Source: an uncultured Oscillospiraceae bacterium (GTDB lineage Bacteria > Bacillota_A > Clostridia > Oscillospirales > Oscillospiraceae). From it: a DNA stretch of 8,352 bases. Location of the stretch: positions 1 through 8,352 of the forward strand of contig CAKTNU010000069.1 of assembly GCA_934589325.1 (NCBI GenBank), in the 5' to 3' direction. Positions 1-7,222 of the stretch are shown here, one piece after another (the stretch's first letter is position 1; each line of letters opens with the position of its first letter). A model generated the notes under the pieces. It was not told where the DNA came from, did no database searches, and worked only from the letters and a program-made list of their open reading frames with translations. Position numbers and translations under genes: made by a program.

Positions 1-55
1 TTTCGTAATAGTCGGGCAGAATGTCCTTATGTATGAGAAGATAATTCTCCAGCAT
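1..55 (-). CDS. N-terminal fragment of a probable UPF0735/PheB-like ACT-domain protein
   Basis: Reading leftward from 55, the sequence encodes MLENYLLIHKDILPDYYE and then runs off the window. The opening (aromatic, hydrophobic, 'K-x-hLP' then acidic) resembles the N-terminus of the small Firmicutes UPF0735/PheB ACT-domain proteins, which often sit beside aspartate-family amino acid genes. Having asd divergently adjacent fits that, but 18 residues cannot prove it. Two ATGs are in frame, at 61 and 55. The AGGAG at 69-65 lies only 3 nt from the first and 9 nt from the second, so I chose 55. Seen: a start with a good ribosome site. Inferred: the family. Confidence 0.55.
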   Translation of the reverse strand, partial: MLENYLLIHKDILPDYYE

Positions 56-87
56 GGTCATATTCTCCTGTCAATATTTATATACAT

Positions 88-116
88 ATGATACACTGTC
101 CGCGAAAATAATACAA
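88..116 (-). promoter_or_regulatory. Candidate promoter for the leftward partial gene
   Basis: On the minus strand TTGTAT (116-111) is followed, after exactly 17 bp, by TATCAT (93-88), a 5/6 match to the -10 consensus. Transcription would start near 81, leaving a leader of about 25 nt before the ATG at 55. The -35 box is poor (3/6), so this is tentative. I found no convincing plus-strand promoter for asd between 56 and 185. Confidence 0.3.
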
Positions 117-185
117 GCGCTTTTCAGCTGCGGACACAAAAATTCAGAAATATTAATGTTTTTAAAATTACGGAGGAACCTTGGC

Positions 186-1181
186 ATGAAAAATTATCGT
201 ATCGCAATACTCGGTGCGACCGGCGCAGTCGGCCGCGAGATGATAAGCATCATAGAGGCGAGCGGAATATCCGCGGAGATAGCTCCGCTAGGCAGCGCCC
301 GAAGTGCGGGGACGACGATAGAGTTTCACGGCGAGCCTGTAAGGGTACGCGAGGCGACGGGGGACAGCTTTCTCGGCGCGGACTTTGTGCTCGGCGCTGC
401 AAAAAACGCCGTCGCCAGACTTTTCGCCCCAGCGATAGCGGAGAGCGGTGCGGTGTTTATCGACAACAGCTCAGCTTTCAGAATGGCGGACGACGTGCCG
501 CTCGTTGTGCCGGAAATAAACGGCGCGGACGCGTATTCGCACCATGGCATAATAGCAAACCCGAACTGCTCCACGATAATCGCGCTCATGGCCGCGGCAC
601 CGCTGAACCGGATATCTCCGATAGAGTCCATCGTGGCCAGCACGTATCAGGCAGTGTCCGGCGCAGGACAGGAGGGAATCACGGAGCTTATGCGGCAGAC
701 AGCGGATATCGCGGCGGGCAGGAGTCCGGAGGGGCGCGTGTTCCCGGCGCAGATAGCCTGCAATGTAATACCCTTCATCGGCGCGGAGCAGCCGAATGGG
801 TACACTGATGAGGAAATGAAAATGCAGAACGAGGGACGGCGTATCCTGCACAGTCCGGAGCTGCGTGTGAGCTGCACCTGCGTGCGTGTGCCGGTCCTGC
901 GCTCTCATTCTATCGCGCTGACGGTGAGGACGAGAGAAAAAATATTGCCGGAGACCGCGGCCGAGGCGATAGACACGTTCCCCGGCTGCCATACTGCGCA
1001 TAGCTTGTCCGGGCGGGATTACCCGACTCCGATCGACGTCAGCGGACAGGACACAGTCTGGGTCGGGCGCATCCGCGAGGATCTCGCCGACGAGCGCGGT
1101 CTCAGCCTCTGGTGCTGCGGAGACCAGATACGCCGCGGCGCCGCGCTGAACGCAGTGAAGATAATGCGCCTCTTTATGTGA
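186..1181 (+). CDS. asd: Aspartate-semialdehyde dehydrogenase
   Basis: NADPH-dependent cytoplasmic enzyme that reduces beta-aspartyl phosphate to aspartate semialdehyde, the branch point to lysine/diaminopimelate, threonine and methionine. The product is 331 aa, normal for the family. It shows the nucleotide-binding loop GATGAVG (residues 10-16), DNSSAFR (93-99), the active-site NPNCST with catalytic Cys128, the STYQAVSGAGQ segment (152-162), and RVPVLRSHS (233-242) with the expected general-base His241. The reading frame is open upstream to 54, but the ATG at 186 is chosen because GGAGG at 172-176 lies 9 nt ahead and the Rossmann fold begins directly after it. It diverges from the partial gene at the left edge. 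The next gene starts 83 bp downstream with no terminator between, so read-through is possible. Isoleucine codons are strongly skewed to ATA. Confidence 0.96.
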   Translation: MKNYRIAILGATGAVGREMISIIEASGISAEIAPLGSARSAGTTIEFHGEPVRVREATGDSFLGADFVLGAAKNAVARLFAPAIAESGAVFIDNSSAFRMADDVPLVVPEINGADAYSHHGIIANPNCSTIIALMAAAPLNRISPIESIVASTYQAVSGAGQEGITELMRQTADIAAGRSPEGRVFPAQIACNVIPFIGAEQPNGYTDEEMKMQNEGRRILHSPELRVSCTCVRVPVLRSHSIALTVRTREKILPETAAEAIDTFPGCHTAHSLSGRDYPTPIDVSGQDTVWVGRIREDLADERGLSLWCCGDQIRRGAALNAVKIMRLFM

Positions 1182-1264
1182 CGCGATAATGCTTGCTATT
1201 GCCGGAGGATGCTGGTAAAATAAAAGAAATCGACCCGGAAAATCTAAACGAACGGAGAAAAATC

Positions 1265-2746
1265 ATGGATGAGGATCTAAGACAGAGAAAAAAGAATCTG
1301 ATAATGTTCCCGCTCGGCACGGTCGGCCGCGACATGGTCTACAACCTGATCACGAGCTATCTGCTGACCTATGTGCTCTTTACCCGCGCTCTCACCGCCG
1401 CCCAGCTCACCGCGATCAGCGCCATCATGGTCGGGGCCCGCGTGTTCGACGCGCTCAACGACCCCATAATGGGCAATATCATCGAGCGCACCCGCACCCG
1501 CTGGGGCAAGTTCAAGCCCTGGCTCGTCATCGGCATCGCCACGACCTCGATAGTCGTCTATCTGTTCTTCAACACGAAGCTGCAGGGCTGGAGCTTCGTA
1601 TGGTTCTTCGGCGTGATGTATTTCCTTTTCAGCATCACCTACACCATGCATGATATATCGTACTGGGGCATGGTGCCCGCGCTCAGCTCCGATGCGAATG
1701 CCCGCAACCAGTTTGCATCCCGGGCCACGCTCTTTGCCGGTATCGGCGGCGCGGTAGCCGGTATGCTCATCCCGATATTCACTACCGGCAAGAACGCCAT
1801 CGGCGGCAGCACCGCGACGGCATACGGCGTTGTGGCGCTGGTCATAGCGCTGATCGCCCCGGCGTTTCTGTGCTTCACGATCTTCGGCGTGCGCGAGCGG
1901 CGCGACGATCTGCGTGAGGCAGCGCCCCCGATCAGCTTCAAGAAAATATTCAGCACCTTCTCACACAATGACCAGCTTATGTGGATAGCGCTGATATTTC
2001 TCATCCAGCAGGTCGGCAACGGCATAGTTGTCGGCGGCCTCGGCTCGACCTACATATATTTTGACTTCGGCTATGAGGGCGGGCTGTACTCCCTGTTTGC
2101 GACCGTCGGCCTGGCGGCGACGGCGTTTCTCATGATATTCTATCCCGCCATCTCGAGAAAGATAAGGCGCAAGCGGCTGATGGGCATAATGATGGTGATA
2201 TCCGCCGTCGGTTATGCGATGATGCTCGTGCCGGGACTGCTGATGAGCGCGGGGACCGTGAAGTTTGTGATACTTACGGTCGGCTATATGCTTGCAAACT
2301 TCGGGCAGTACTGTTACTACCTCGTTATGATGATATCCATTCTGAACACCGTCGAATATAACGAGCTCAAGACGGGCAGCCGCGACGAGGCGATCATCGC
2401 ATCGCTCCGCCCGTTCACCACGAAGCTTGCCTCGGCGCTGTCCGTTGCGATAACCTCCGCAAGCTATCTCATCTTCGGCATTACGGGCTTTACGAACAAA
2501 ATATCCTCTCTGGAGCAAAGCTGCTCCCTCGGCCTGATAAGCGAGGGCGAAAAGCTCAGCCAGATAGACGCAGTGCTCAGCGGCGTGCAGCACGGGCAGA
2601 CTGCGGGACTGCTGCTGTTCATGACCGTTCTGCCCTGTGCGCTGATGTTCATCTCGTACCTGCTGTATATCAGAAAGTACCGGCTTGACGAGGAAGAGTA
2701 CGAACGCATCTGCGCAGAGCTGCAGCTCCGGGAGGAGCAGACATGA
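1265..2746 (+). CDS. GPH-family cation:sugar symporter (MelB/YicJ-like)
   Basis: Inner-membrane secondary transporter of the glycoside-pentoside-hexuronide:cation family (TC 2.A.2), which imports sugars or glycosides with Na+ or H+. It is 493 aa with about 12 hydrophobic segments. The family signature FDALNDPIMG (61-70), followed by the basic RTRTRWGKFKPW (75-86), is intact. Acids matching MelB cation- and sugar-site positions appear to be kept: Asp23 (GRD), Asp62 and Asp66, and Asp130 in MHDISYW. The C-half family motif EYNELKTGSRDEA lies at 364-376. The ATG at 1265 is preferred to the in-frame TTG at 1193, because GGAGA (1254-1258) is 6 nt ahead and homology should begin near here. Its stop overlaps the start of the deacetylase gene (ATGA), so the two are probably translationally coupled. 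The substrate cannot be read from the sequence; the partner hints at an N-acetylated sugar or glycoside. Confidence 0.93.
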   Translation: MDEDLRQRKKNLIMFPLGTVGRDMVYNLITSYLLTYVLFTRALTAAQLTAISAIMVGARVFDALNDPIMGNIIERTRTRWGKFKPWLVIGIATTSIVVYLFFNTKLQGWSFVWFFGVMYFLFSITYTMHDISYWGMVPALSSDANARNQFASRATLFAGIGGAVAGMLIPIFTTGKNAIGGSTATAYGVVALVIALIAPAFLCFTIFGVRERRDDLREAAPPISFKKIFSTFSHNDQLMWIALIFLIQQVGNGIVVGGLGSTYIYFDFGYEGGLYSLFATVGLAATAFLMIFYPAISRKIRRKRLMGIMMVISAVGYAMMLVPGLLMSAGTVKFVILTVGYMLANFGQYCYYLVMMISILNTVEYNELKTGSRDEAIIASLRPFTTKLASALSVAITSASYLIFGITGFTNKISSLEQSCSLGLISEGEKLSQIDAVLSGVQHGQTAGLLLFMTVLPCALMFISYLLYIRKYRLDEEEYERICAELQLREEQT

Positions 2747-3510
2747 GCCTTACGCGCCTCGCGCTCAGATTTGCCGCGCCGCCGGTAAAAATAGAGGAGT
2801 ACCGGCGTTATCTGTTCATCGGGCCGCATCCGGACGATATAGAGATAGGAGCCGGGGCGACGGCGGCAAAGCTCGCGGCCGAGGGGAAGGATGTAGCTTT
2901 CCTGATATGCATTGACGGCCGCTTCGGAGACGGAGGAACGCCGCTGCGCGGGGATGCGCTTGCCGCAGAGCGGAGGCGCGAAGCCGCGGCGTCGGCAAAG
3001 CTGCTGGGCGTGTCGGATGTGCGGTTCCTGAATCTGCGCGACGGCGCGGGCTATGACACGGATGAGCTGCTGCGCGGCATTGCGCGCACCGTCGGCGAGT
3101 TCCGTCCGGACGTGATATTCGCGCCCGACCCTGACGTGGACAGCGAGTGCCACGCGGATCATCTGAACGTCGGCCGCTGTGCACGGCAGATCGCATGCTT
3201 TGCGCCATACGGCGGTATAATGGCGGGATATGGGGCAGCAAGTGCGCCGGTCAGGGCACTGGCGTATTATATGACTGCCCGCCCGAACTCCTGTGTCGCA
3301 AGCGGAAAGTATCTCAAGCGCCAGCTGGACGCGATATTCACCTGTCATAAGACGCAGTTCCCGGACGGATCACAGGATGCGAAGGCGATCGCGCTGTACC
3401 TGAAAATACGCGCCGCCGACTTCGGCCTGCGCAGTCTCAAGGGCCGTGCCGAGGGCTTCCGCACTCTGAGCGCCCTGCAGATGCACTGTATGCCGGAGGC
3501 CGGGGAATAA
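2743..3510 (+). CDS. PIG-L/LmbE-family zinc-dependent N-deacetylase
   Basis: Hydrolase of the PIG-L family, whose members remove acetyl groups from N-acetylglucosamine-type substrates (GlcNAc-PI, MshB and BshB in thiol synthesis, chitobiose deacetylases). The 255-aa product has the defining PHPDDIEIG near residue 28 (zinc ligands His29 and Asp32, candidate base Asp31) and the second motif HADH (137-140) with the third zinc ligand His140. An AERRREAAASAKLLG helix (75-89) and NLRDG (97-101) are also typical. There is no signal peptide or membrane span, so it should be cytoplasmic. The ATG is set by GGAGGAG at 2731-2737, inside the end of the symporter gene. The 4-nt overlap with that gene implies coupling. 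I infer it deacylates what the symporter imports. The exact substrate, and a thiol-biosynthesis alternative, remain open. Confidence 0.9.
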   Translation: MSLTRLALRFAAPPVKIEEYRRYLFIGPHPDDIEIGAGATAAKLAAEGKDVAFLICIDGRFGDGGTPLRGDALAAERRREAAASAKLLGVSDVRFLNLRDGAGYDTDELLRGIARTVGEFRPDVIFAPDPDVDSECHADHLNVGRCARQIACFAPYGGIMAGYGAASAPVRALAYYMTARPNSCVASGKYLKRQLDAIFTCHKTQFPDGSQDAKAIALYLKIRAADFGLRSLKGRAEGFRTLSALQMHCMPEAGE

Positions 3511-3521
3511 AAGATATTATA

Positions 3522-3535
3522 GGCCGCTTCCGGCC
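3522..3535. other. Small GC hairpin after the deacetylase gene
   Basis: GGCCG and CGGCC pair perfectly around the 4-nt loop CTTC, 11 bp past the deacetylase stop. There is no following T-run, so it is not a standard terminator by itself. It may form a combined structure with the larger inverted repeat that follows. Confidence 0.35.
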
Positions 3536-3542
3536 GCACCGG

Positions 3543-3592
3543 ATAGATCAACAGCTCCGAATCCCAATTTGGGTCCGGAGCTGTTGATCTAT
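3543..3592. repeat. 17-bp perfect inverted repeat between convergent genes
   Basis: The arms 3543-3559 (ATAGATCAACAGCTCCG) and 3576-3592 are exact reverse complements. The 16-bp centre can add a short CCC/GGG stem (3563-3565 with 3571-3573) around AATTT. The site lies between the ends of the plus-strand deacetylase gene and the minus-strand recQ gene, where a two-way terminator would be expected. Neither strand has a U-tract after the hairpin, so it would be an atypical terminator. Alternatives are an mRNA 3'-end stabiliser or one copy of a dispersed palindromic repeat. Confidence 0.7.
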
Positions 3593-3636
3593 AAAGCATA
3601 TGTACAGGGAAGAAGCCTGACTTCCGGGGCCGGGCA

Positions 3637-5481
3637 CTATTTGCCGGTATAGCGGCGTATCTCGTCCAGAAATGCCTGGCCGTAGCGTTCAGCCTTGTAT
3701 TTACCGACGCCGGAGACCTCCAGAAATTCCGCCATTGTGGTCGGGCGCTTTGAGGCCATGTCCTGCAGTGCGGAGTTGGAGAAAATTATATACGCGGGCA
3801 GATTCTCTTCCGATGCGAGGCGCAGACGCAGTGTCTTGAGCGCGACAAGCAGCCCGCCGTCTGCGGCGGGGGCAATAGCGCGCCTGAGCCTCTTCATCAC
3901 CGGCTCCGGTGCGGCGCGGACGGTCATAGTGACTCGCCTGCTGCGGAACAGCACGTCACCGGCACTCGCTGTAAGCTCGGCACCGCCGTGGTCGGGGTCG
4001 ATGTGTATATACCCCTGTGCTGTGAGAGCCTCGATCATATCGTTCAGATCGGTGCGAGAGACGCTTTTCATCAGCCCGTAGGTCGTGAGTTCATCGAGCC
4101 CAAGCTCAACTATGCGCTTGTCACGGCTGCCCCGCAGGACGCGTGCCGTACTTACCGCGCCCAGCGGATAGCCCAGCTTGTCGCTGATGCGGCGGACGCA
4201 GGAAAGTATCATTTTTGCCTCGGTCGTGATGTCACGCTCAACAAACTTCTGCGCACAGTTTCCGCAGTTTCCGCACTGCGCCTTGTGTGCTTCGCCGAAA
4301 TAGTCGAGTATGTAGCCGCGCAGACAGGAGGTGGTTTTACAGTAGGCGACCATTATATTGAGTCTGGTAAGATCACGGTCGATAAGCTCGTCGCGCTCGT
4401 CATCGGACAGCACATTGTCCTGCGGACCCGGCGATGACCGTGTTATGAGAAATTCGGCGGTCTTTATGTCTCCCGGAGAGTACAGCAGGATACAATCTGC
4501 GGCGGCGCCGTCGCGCCCGGCTCGTCCGGCCTCCTGATAATATGCTTCGATGCTCTGCGGCATATTGTAGTGGATGACATAGGATACGTTGGACTTGTCT
4601 ATGCCCATACCGAAGGCATTGGTAGCGACCATGACAGGGCGGCGGTCATATATGAAAGCGTCCTGATTTCCGCGCCGCTCGTCGTCCGACAGACCGGCGT
4701 GGTATTTCGTGGCGGGTATGCCGGCTTCGATAAGCGCTTGACATATCTGCTCCACATTCTTCCGCGTGGCGCAATAGATTATGCCGCTCCTGCCGTTTCG
4801 CTCGAGGAGCAGTGACTCCAGGGTGCTGAGCTTATTCTTGGGACGGAGGACTTCAAAACGCAGGTTCGGCCGGTCAAAGCCGGTCGTAATGCGCAGGGGA
4901 TCGCGCAGACCAAGACTGTGCTCAATGTCAGCACGCACCTGCGGAGTCGCGGTCGCGGTAAAGGCTGATACGACCGGGCGGCTGCCGAGCTCAGCGAGGA
5001 AGTCGGCGATGCGCAGATAGCTCGGGCGAAAATCCTGCCCCCACTGCGAGATGCAGTGCGCCTCGTCGACCGCGAGAAGCGAGACGCGGCAGAAGCTGAC
5101 GGCGGCCAGAAATTCGGCGTTGAGCAGCCGCTCCGGGGCGACGTAGATGATCTTATACCTGTCATTGAGAATATTGCGGTAAACGGCGGAGATCTGCTCG
5201 GGGCTCAGTGAGCTGTTTATGTACGCGGCAGGTATGCCGGCGTTTTTGAGCGCCGCGACCTGATCCTTCATCAGTGAGATGAGCGGGGAGACGACGAGAG
5301 TTATCCCGTCGAATATCAGTGCGGGTATCTGGTAGCACAGGCTTTTGCCGCCGCCGGTAGGCATGACGCCGATGGCATCCCGCCCGGCAAGCTGAGCCTC
5401 GATAAGCTCTTCCTGCCCGGCGCGGAAGCCGGAGTATCCAAAGTACTGCTGCAGAATATCAAGCGCTTTTGGATCGGCCAA
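3637..5481 (-). CDS. recQ: ATP-dependent DNA helicase RecQ
   Basis: 3'-5' superfamily 2 DNA helicase for recombination and stalled-fork repair. At 614 aa it is the length of classical bacterial RecQ and all domains are present. Motif 0 is FGYSGFRAGQ (14-23), Walker A is PTGGGKS (41-47, Lys46), DEAH is at 139-142, SAFTATA at 172-178, and the motif V/VI region MGIDKSNVSYVIHYNMP through QEAGRAGRDG ends near 325 with the arginine finger. Zinc ligands are Cys386, Cys403, Cys406 and Cys409. The winged-helix RQC domain spans roughly 415-520 and an HRDC domain 540-614. The start is TTG at 5481, with AAGGGGG (5497-5491) 9 nt ahead; no nearer ATG fits. It lies 81 bp downstream of the symporter gene on the same strand, so it may be partly read through from there. 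Confidence 0.96.
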   Translation of the reverse strand: MADPKALDILQQYFGYSGFRAGQEELIEAQLAGRDAIGVMPTGGGKSLCYQIPALIFDGITLVVSPLISLMKDQVAALKNAGIPAAYINSSLSPEQISAVYRNILNDRYKIIYVAPERLLNAEFLAAVSFCRVSLLAVDEAHCISQWGQDFRPSYLRIADFLAELGSRPVVSAFTATATPQVRADIEHSLGLRDPLRITTGFDRPNLRFEVLRPKNKLSTLESLLLERNGRSGIIYCATRKNVEQICQALIEAGIPATKYHAGLSDDERRGNQDAFIYDRRPVMVATNAFGMGIDKSNVSYVIHYNMPQSIEAYYQEAGRAGRDGAAADCILLYSPGDIKTAEFLITRSSPGPQDNVLSDDERDELIDRDLTRLNIMVAYCKTTSCLRGYILDYFGEAHKAQCGNCGNCAQKFVERDITTEAKMILSCVRRISDKLGYPLGAVSTARVLRGSRDKRIVELGLDELTTYGLMKSVSRTDLNDMIEALTAQGYIHIDPDHGGAELTASAGDVLFRSRRVTMTVRAAPEPVMKRLRRAIAPAADGGLLVALKTLRLRLASEENLPAYIIFSNSALQDMASKRPTTMAEFLEVSGVGKYKAERYGQAFLDEIRRYTGK

Positions 5482-5534
5482 GCGGATCCGCCCCCTTTTT
5501 CTGTCTGTAAAAGAGCCTCGCAGAGTTTTTATGT

Positions 5535-5563
5535 ACCGGAGAAAGAAATCTTTCAGAGCCGGT
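5535..5563 (-). other. Hairpin at the symporter stop codon, ahead of recQ
   Basis: On the minus strand ACCGG pairs with CCGGT (5563-5559 with 5539-5535). Inside, after an asymmetric internal loop, GAAAG pairs with CTTTC around a 4-nt ATTT loop. The outer stem begins in the stop codon of the sodium:solute symporter gene. No U-run follows, so strong termination is unlikely. It could slow 3' decay or weakly separate the symporter transcript from recQ. Confidence 0.35.
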
Positions 5564-7095
5564 CAGAACGGATATTCCGGAGCCTCCTCAAGGCATTCCG
5601 GGTGATGCTCGAGATAATCGAGCTCCTCATGCGTATGCTCACGGTTGTCCTCCTCCTCGCGCCCGACATGGAACAGCAGACTGAAGCCTATCGTCGTGAC
5701 AAATGCGACGACGACTGCGGCGTAGGTCTCCGTGAACCACGGCGCGATCGGATAGCTGCCGTGCAGCATTTTCCAGACTACCCAGAACACCGCCGCGAAG
5801 CAGGTGCATATCATGCTGAAGCATGCGCCCTTTTCCGAGGCCTTGTTCCAATAGATGCCGAGCAGGATGACGATGAATATCGCGCCGCGCAGAGAGTAGG
5901 CCGAGTAGACGATGTCCAGCACGGCGCTTGCGTCGACGAGCAGTATCGCCGCGACGCAGCATATCACGCCGGACAGCGCGGTAGTGATGCGGCTGACACG
6001 GAGTATCTGCTTGTCGGTGGCGTTTGGATTTATATCGCGCTGGTAGATGTCCTTGGTCAGCATCGTACCGGCGGCAAGAATTATCGGAGAGACGGTGGAG
6101 AGGATAGCGGCAAGAATGGCCGCGAGTATCAGTCCGCCAGCGACGGGATTTATGTTCATCATCAGCGACGGCAGCGCCAGCTTTGCGCCCTGCGCCACAC
6201 TGTCGACCCCCTCAAGCAGCGTACCCTGAGAGTACATCACGCGGCCGACCATGCCGAGCAGCGCGCTGAAAAATCCGAACGGAGCGACGACGAAGGCTGT
6301 GAGGATGCAGGCCTTTTTTGCGGTCTTGATATCCTTTGCCGCGAGAACGGGCTGAATACCGGCCTGCGCGGTGCAGGCGCCGAGCAGACTTGCTATTATC
6401 CATGAGCTGACCTTTGAAAATCCTATGGAGCCCATGCTGAAGAAGCTGCCGCCTTCTGAAGCCTCGACCTGTGCGATGCCTTCGCGGAGCGCAGACACGC
6501 CGCCAATCTTATTCAGCGCCACGAACATCGCCAGCACCATGCCGCCGTACATCGCGAACAGATGTACCTCGCTTGTCGCGGCGACGGCCTTCATGCCTCC
6601 GGCAAGAGTATAGACGATGAAAATAACGGCGAAAACAATGCATGTTGCCGTAAAGTCGTAGCCCATGAGACTCTGCCCCAGCTTTCCGGCGGCCACCATC
6701 TGAGAGAGACCTACCGCAAGCATTACTATGGTCAGCAGGATGCTGGAGACCGTCCGCGCGCGGACGCCGAAGAACTTTTCGACAATGCCGGGGATGGTCA
6801 CCTGTTCCAGACTGCGGTAGAGCTTTGCAAAGCACAGCGCCAAGAACATGACGCCGACACCGTTTGCGATGGTGTACCACGCGCCGGACAGTCCGTAGAG
6901 AAAGCCGTATTCGGCTACGCCGCTGGTGGCCGTGCCGCCGAGCCATTCACCCGTGGAGGCGCAGACTATGGCGAACAGACCCATTTCCGCGCCGTGAAAA
7001 TCGCTTGCGGTTTTTGACTTGCGCGCCGCGAGAAGGCCGACGACGACCGTCAGCGCAAAGTACAGAACGATGACTATAAACTGTACGGAAATCAA
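5563..7095 (-). CDS. Sodium:solute symporter (SSS family) with acidic, His-containing tail
   Basis: Integral membrane Na+-coupled importer of the SSS family (TC 2.A.21; relatives carry proline, pantothenate, choline or sugars). It is 510 aa with about 13 hydrophobic stretches from residue 5 to 476. The family region YTLAGGMKAVAATSEVHLF lies at 162-180, with TSEVH where many members have a T-D-x-x-Q pattern. An LSTVS segment (332-336) supplies Ser/Thr at the usual Na+-site helix. Helix-breaking Gly/Ala-rich segments lie at 52-60 and 236-247. After the last span, residues 479-510 form a soluble tail with 11 Glu, 2 Asp, 4 His and a Cys. The start is TTG at 7095, set by AAAGGAG (7110-7104) 8 nt ahead. 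It has its own promoter at 7155-7184. The substrate cannot be assigned, and recQ downstream gives no clue. Confidence 0.92.
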   Translation of the reverse strand: MISVQFIVIVLYFALTVVVGLLAARKSKTASDFHGAEMGLFAIVCASTGEWLGGTATSGVAEYGFLYGLSGAWYTIANGVGVMFLALCFAKLYRSLEQVTIPGIVEKFFGVRARTVSSILLTIVMLAVGLSQMVAAGKLGQSLMGYDFTATCIVFAVIFIVYTLAGGMKAVAATSEVHLFAMYGGMVLAMFVALNKIGGVSALREGIAQVEASEGGSFFSMGSIGFSKVSSWIIASLLGACTAQAGIQPVLAAKDIKTAKKACILTAFVVAPFGFFSALLGMVGRVMYSQGTLLEGVDSVAQGAKLALPSLMMNINPVAGGLILAAILAAILSTVSPIILAAGTMLTKDIYQRDINPNATDKQILRVSRITTALSGVICCVAAILLVDASAVLDIVYSAYSLRGAIFIVILLGIYWNKASEKGACFSMICTCFAAVFWVVWKMLHGSYPIAPWFTETYAAVVVAFVTTIGFSLLFHVGREEEDNREHTHEELDYLEHHPECLEEAPEYPF

Positions 7096-7106
7096 ATAAA
7101 ACGCTC

Positions 7107-7119
7107 CTTTTCTGAAAAG
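7107..7119 (-). other. Small hairpin overlapping the symporter ribosome site
   Basis: On the minus strand CTTTTC and GAAAAG are perfect complements separated by one base; as RNA, about 5 bp with a 3-nt loop. The 3' arm overlaps the first bases of the AAAGGAG ribosome site. It is short and AT-rich, so only weakly stable. Confidence 0.3.
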
Positions 7120-7154
7120 TATGATCCCGCAAGGGGGAGAAAAAATAATAATTT

Positions 7155-7184
7155 AATATATCATTTTCAAAGCCGCACTGTCAA
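7155..7184 (-). promoter_or_regulatory. Sigma-70-type promoter for the sodium:solute symporter
   Basis: The minus strand reads TTGACA (7184-7179), an 18-bp spacer, then TATATT (7160-7155), matching the -35 exactly and the -10 at 5 of 6 positions. Transcription would begin near 7148, giving a leader of about 50 nt before the TTG start at 7095. The surrounding DNA is AT-rich, as expected. Confidence 0.7.
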
Positions 7185-7222
7185 TTTAAATCGTGAAAAA
7201 TTTATACCGTCTTGACGCTCTG

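Noticed and set aside
54..185. N-terminal extension of asd from the ATG at 54
   Set aside because: The 44 extra residues have no family similarity I recognise, cross the divergent promoter region, and the ATG at 186 has a strong GGAGG and leads directly into the Rossmann motif.
1193..1264. TTG start adding 24 residues to the sugar symporter
   Set aside because: The added stretch is charged and unlike the family N-terminus, and the ATG at 1265 has its own ribosome site at a good distance.
2743..2790. Signal peptide on the deacetylase
   Set aside because: The N-terminus (MSLTRLALRFAAPPVK) lacks a long enough hydrophobic core and a cleavage pattern.
2464..3348. Long minus-strand open frame across the symporter/deacetylase junction
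   Set aside because: It is the shadow of two genes with clear catalytic or transport motifs; its translation is Arg/Ser-rich with no recognisable domain.
5602..6405. 267-codon plus-strand open frame inside the sodium:solute symporter gene
   Set aside because: The translation is rich in Asp, Arg, His and Gln, the usual antisense shadow of a GC-rich membrane protein gene, with no ribosome site or motif.
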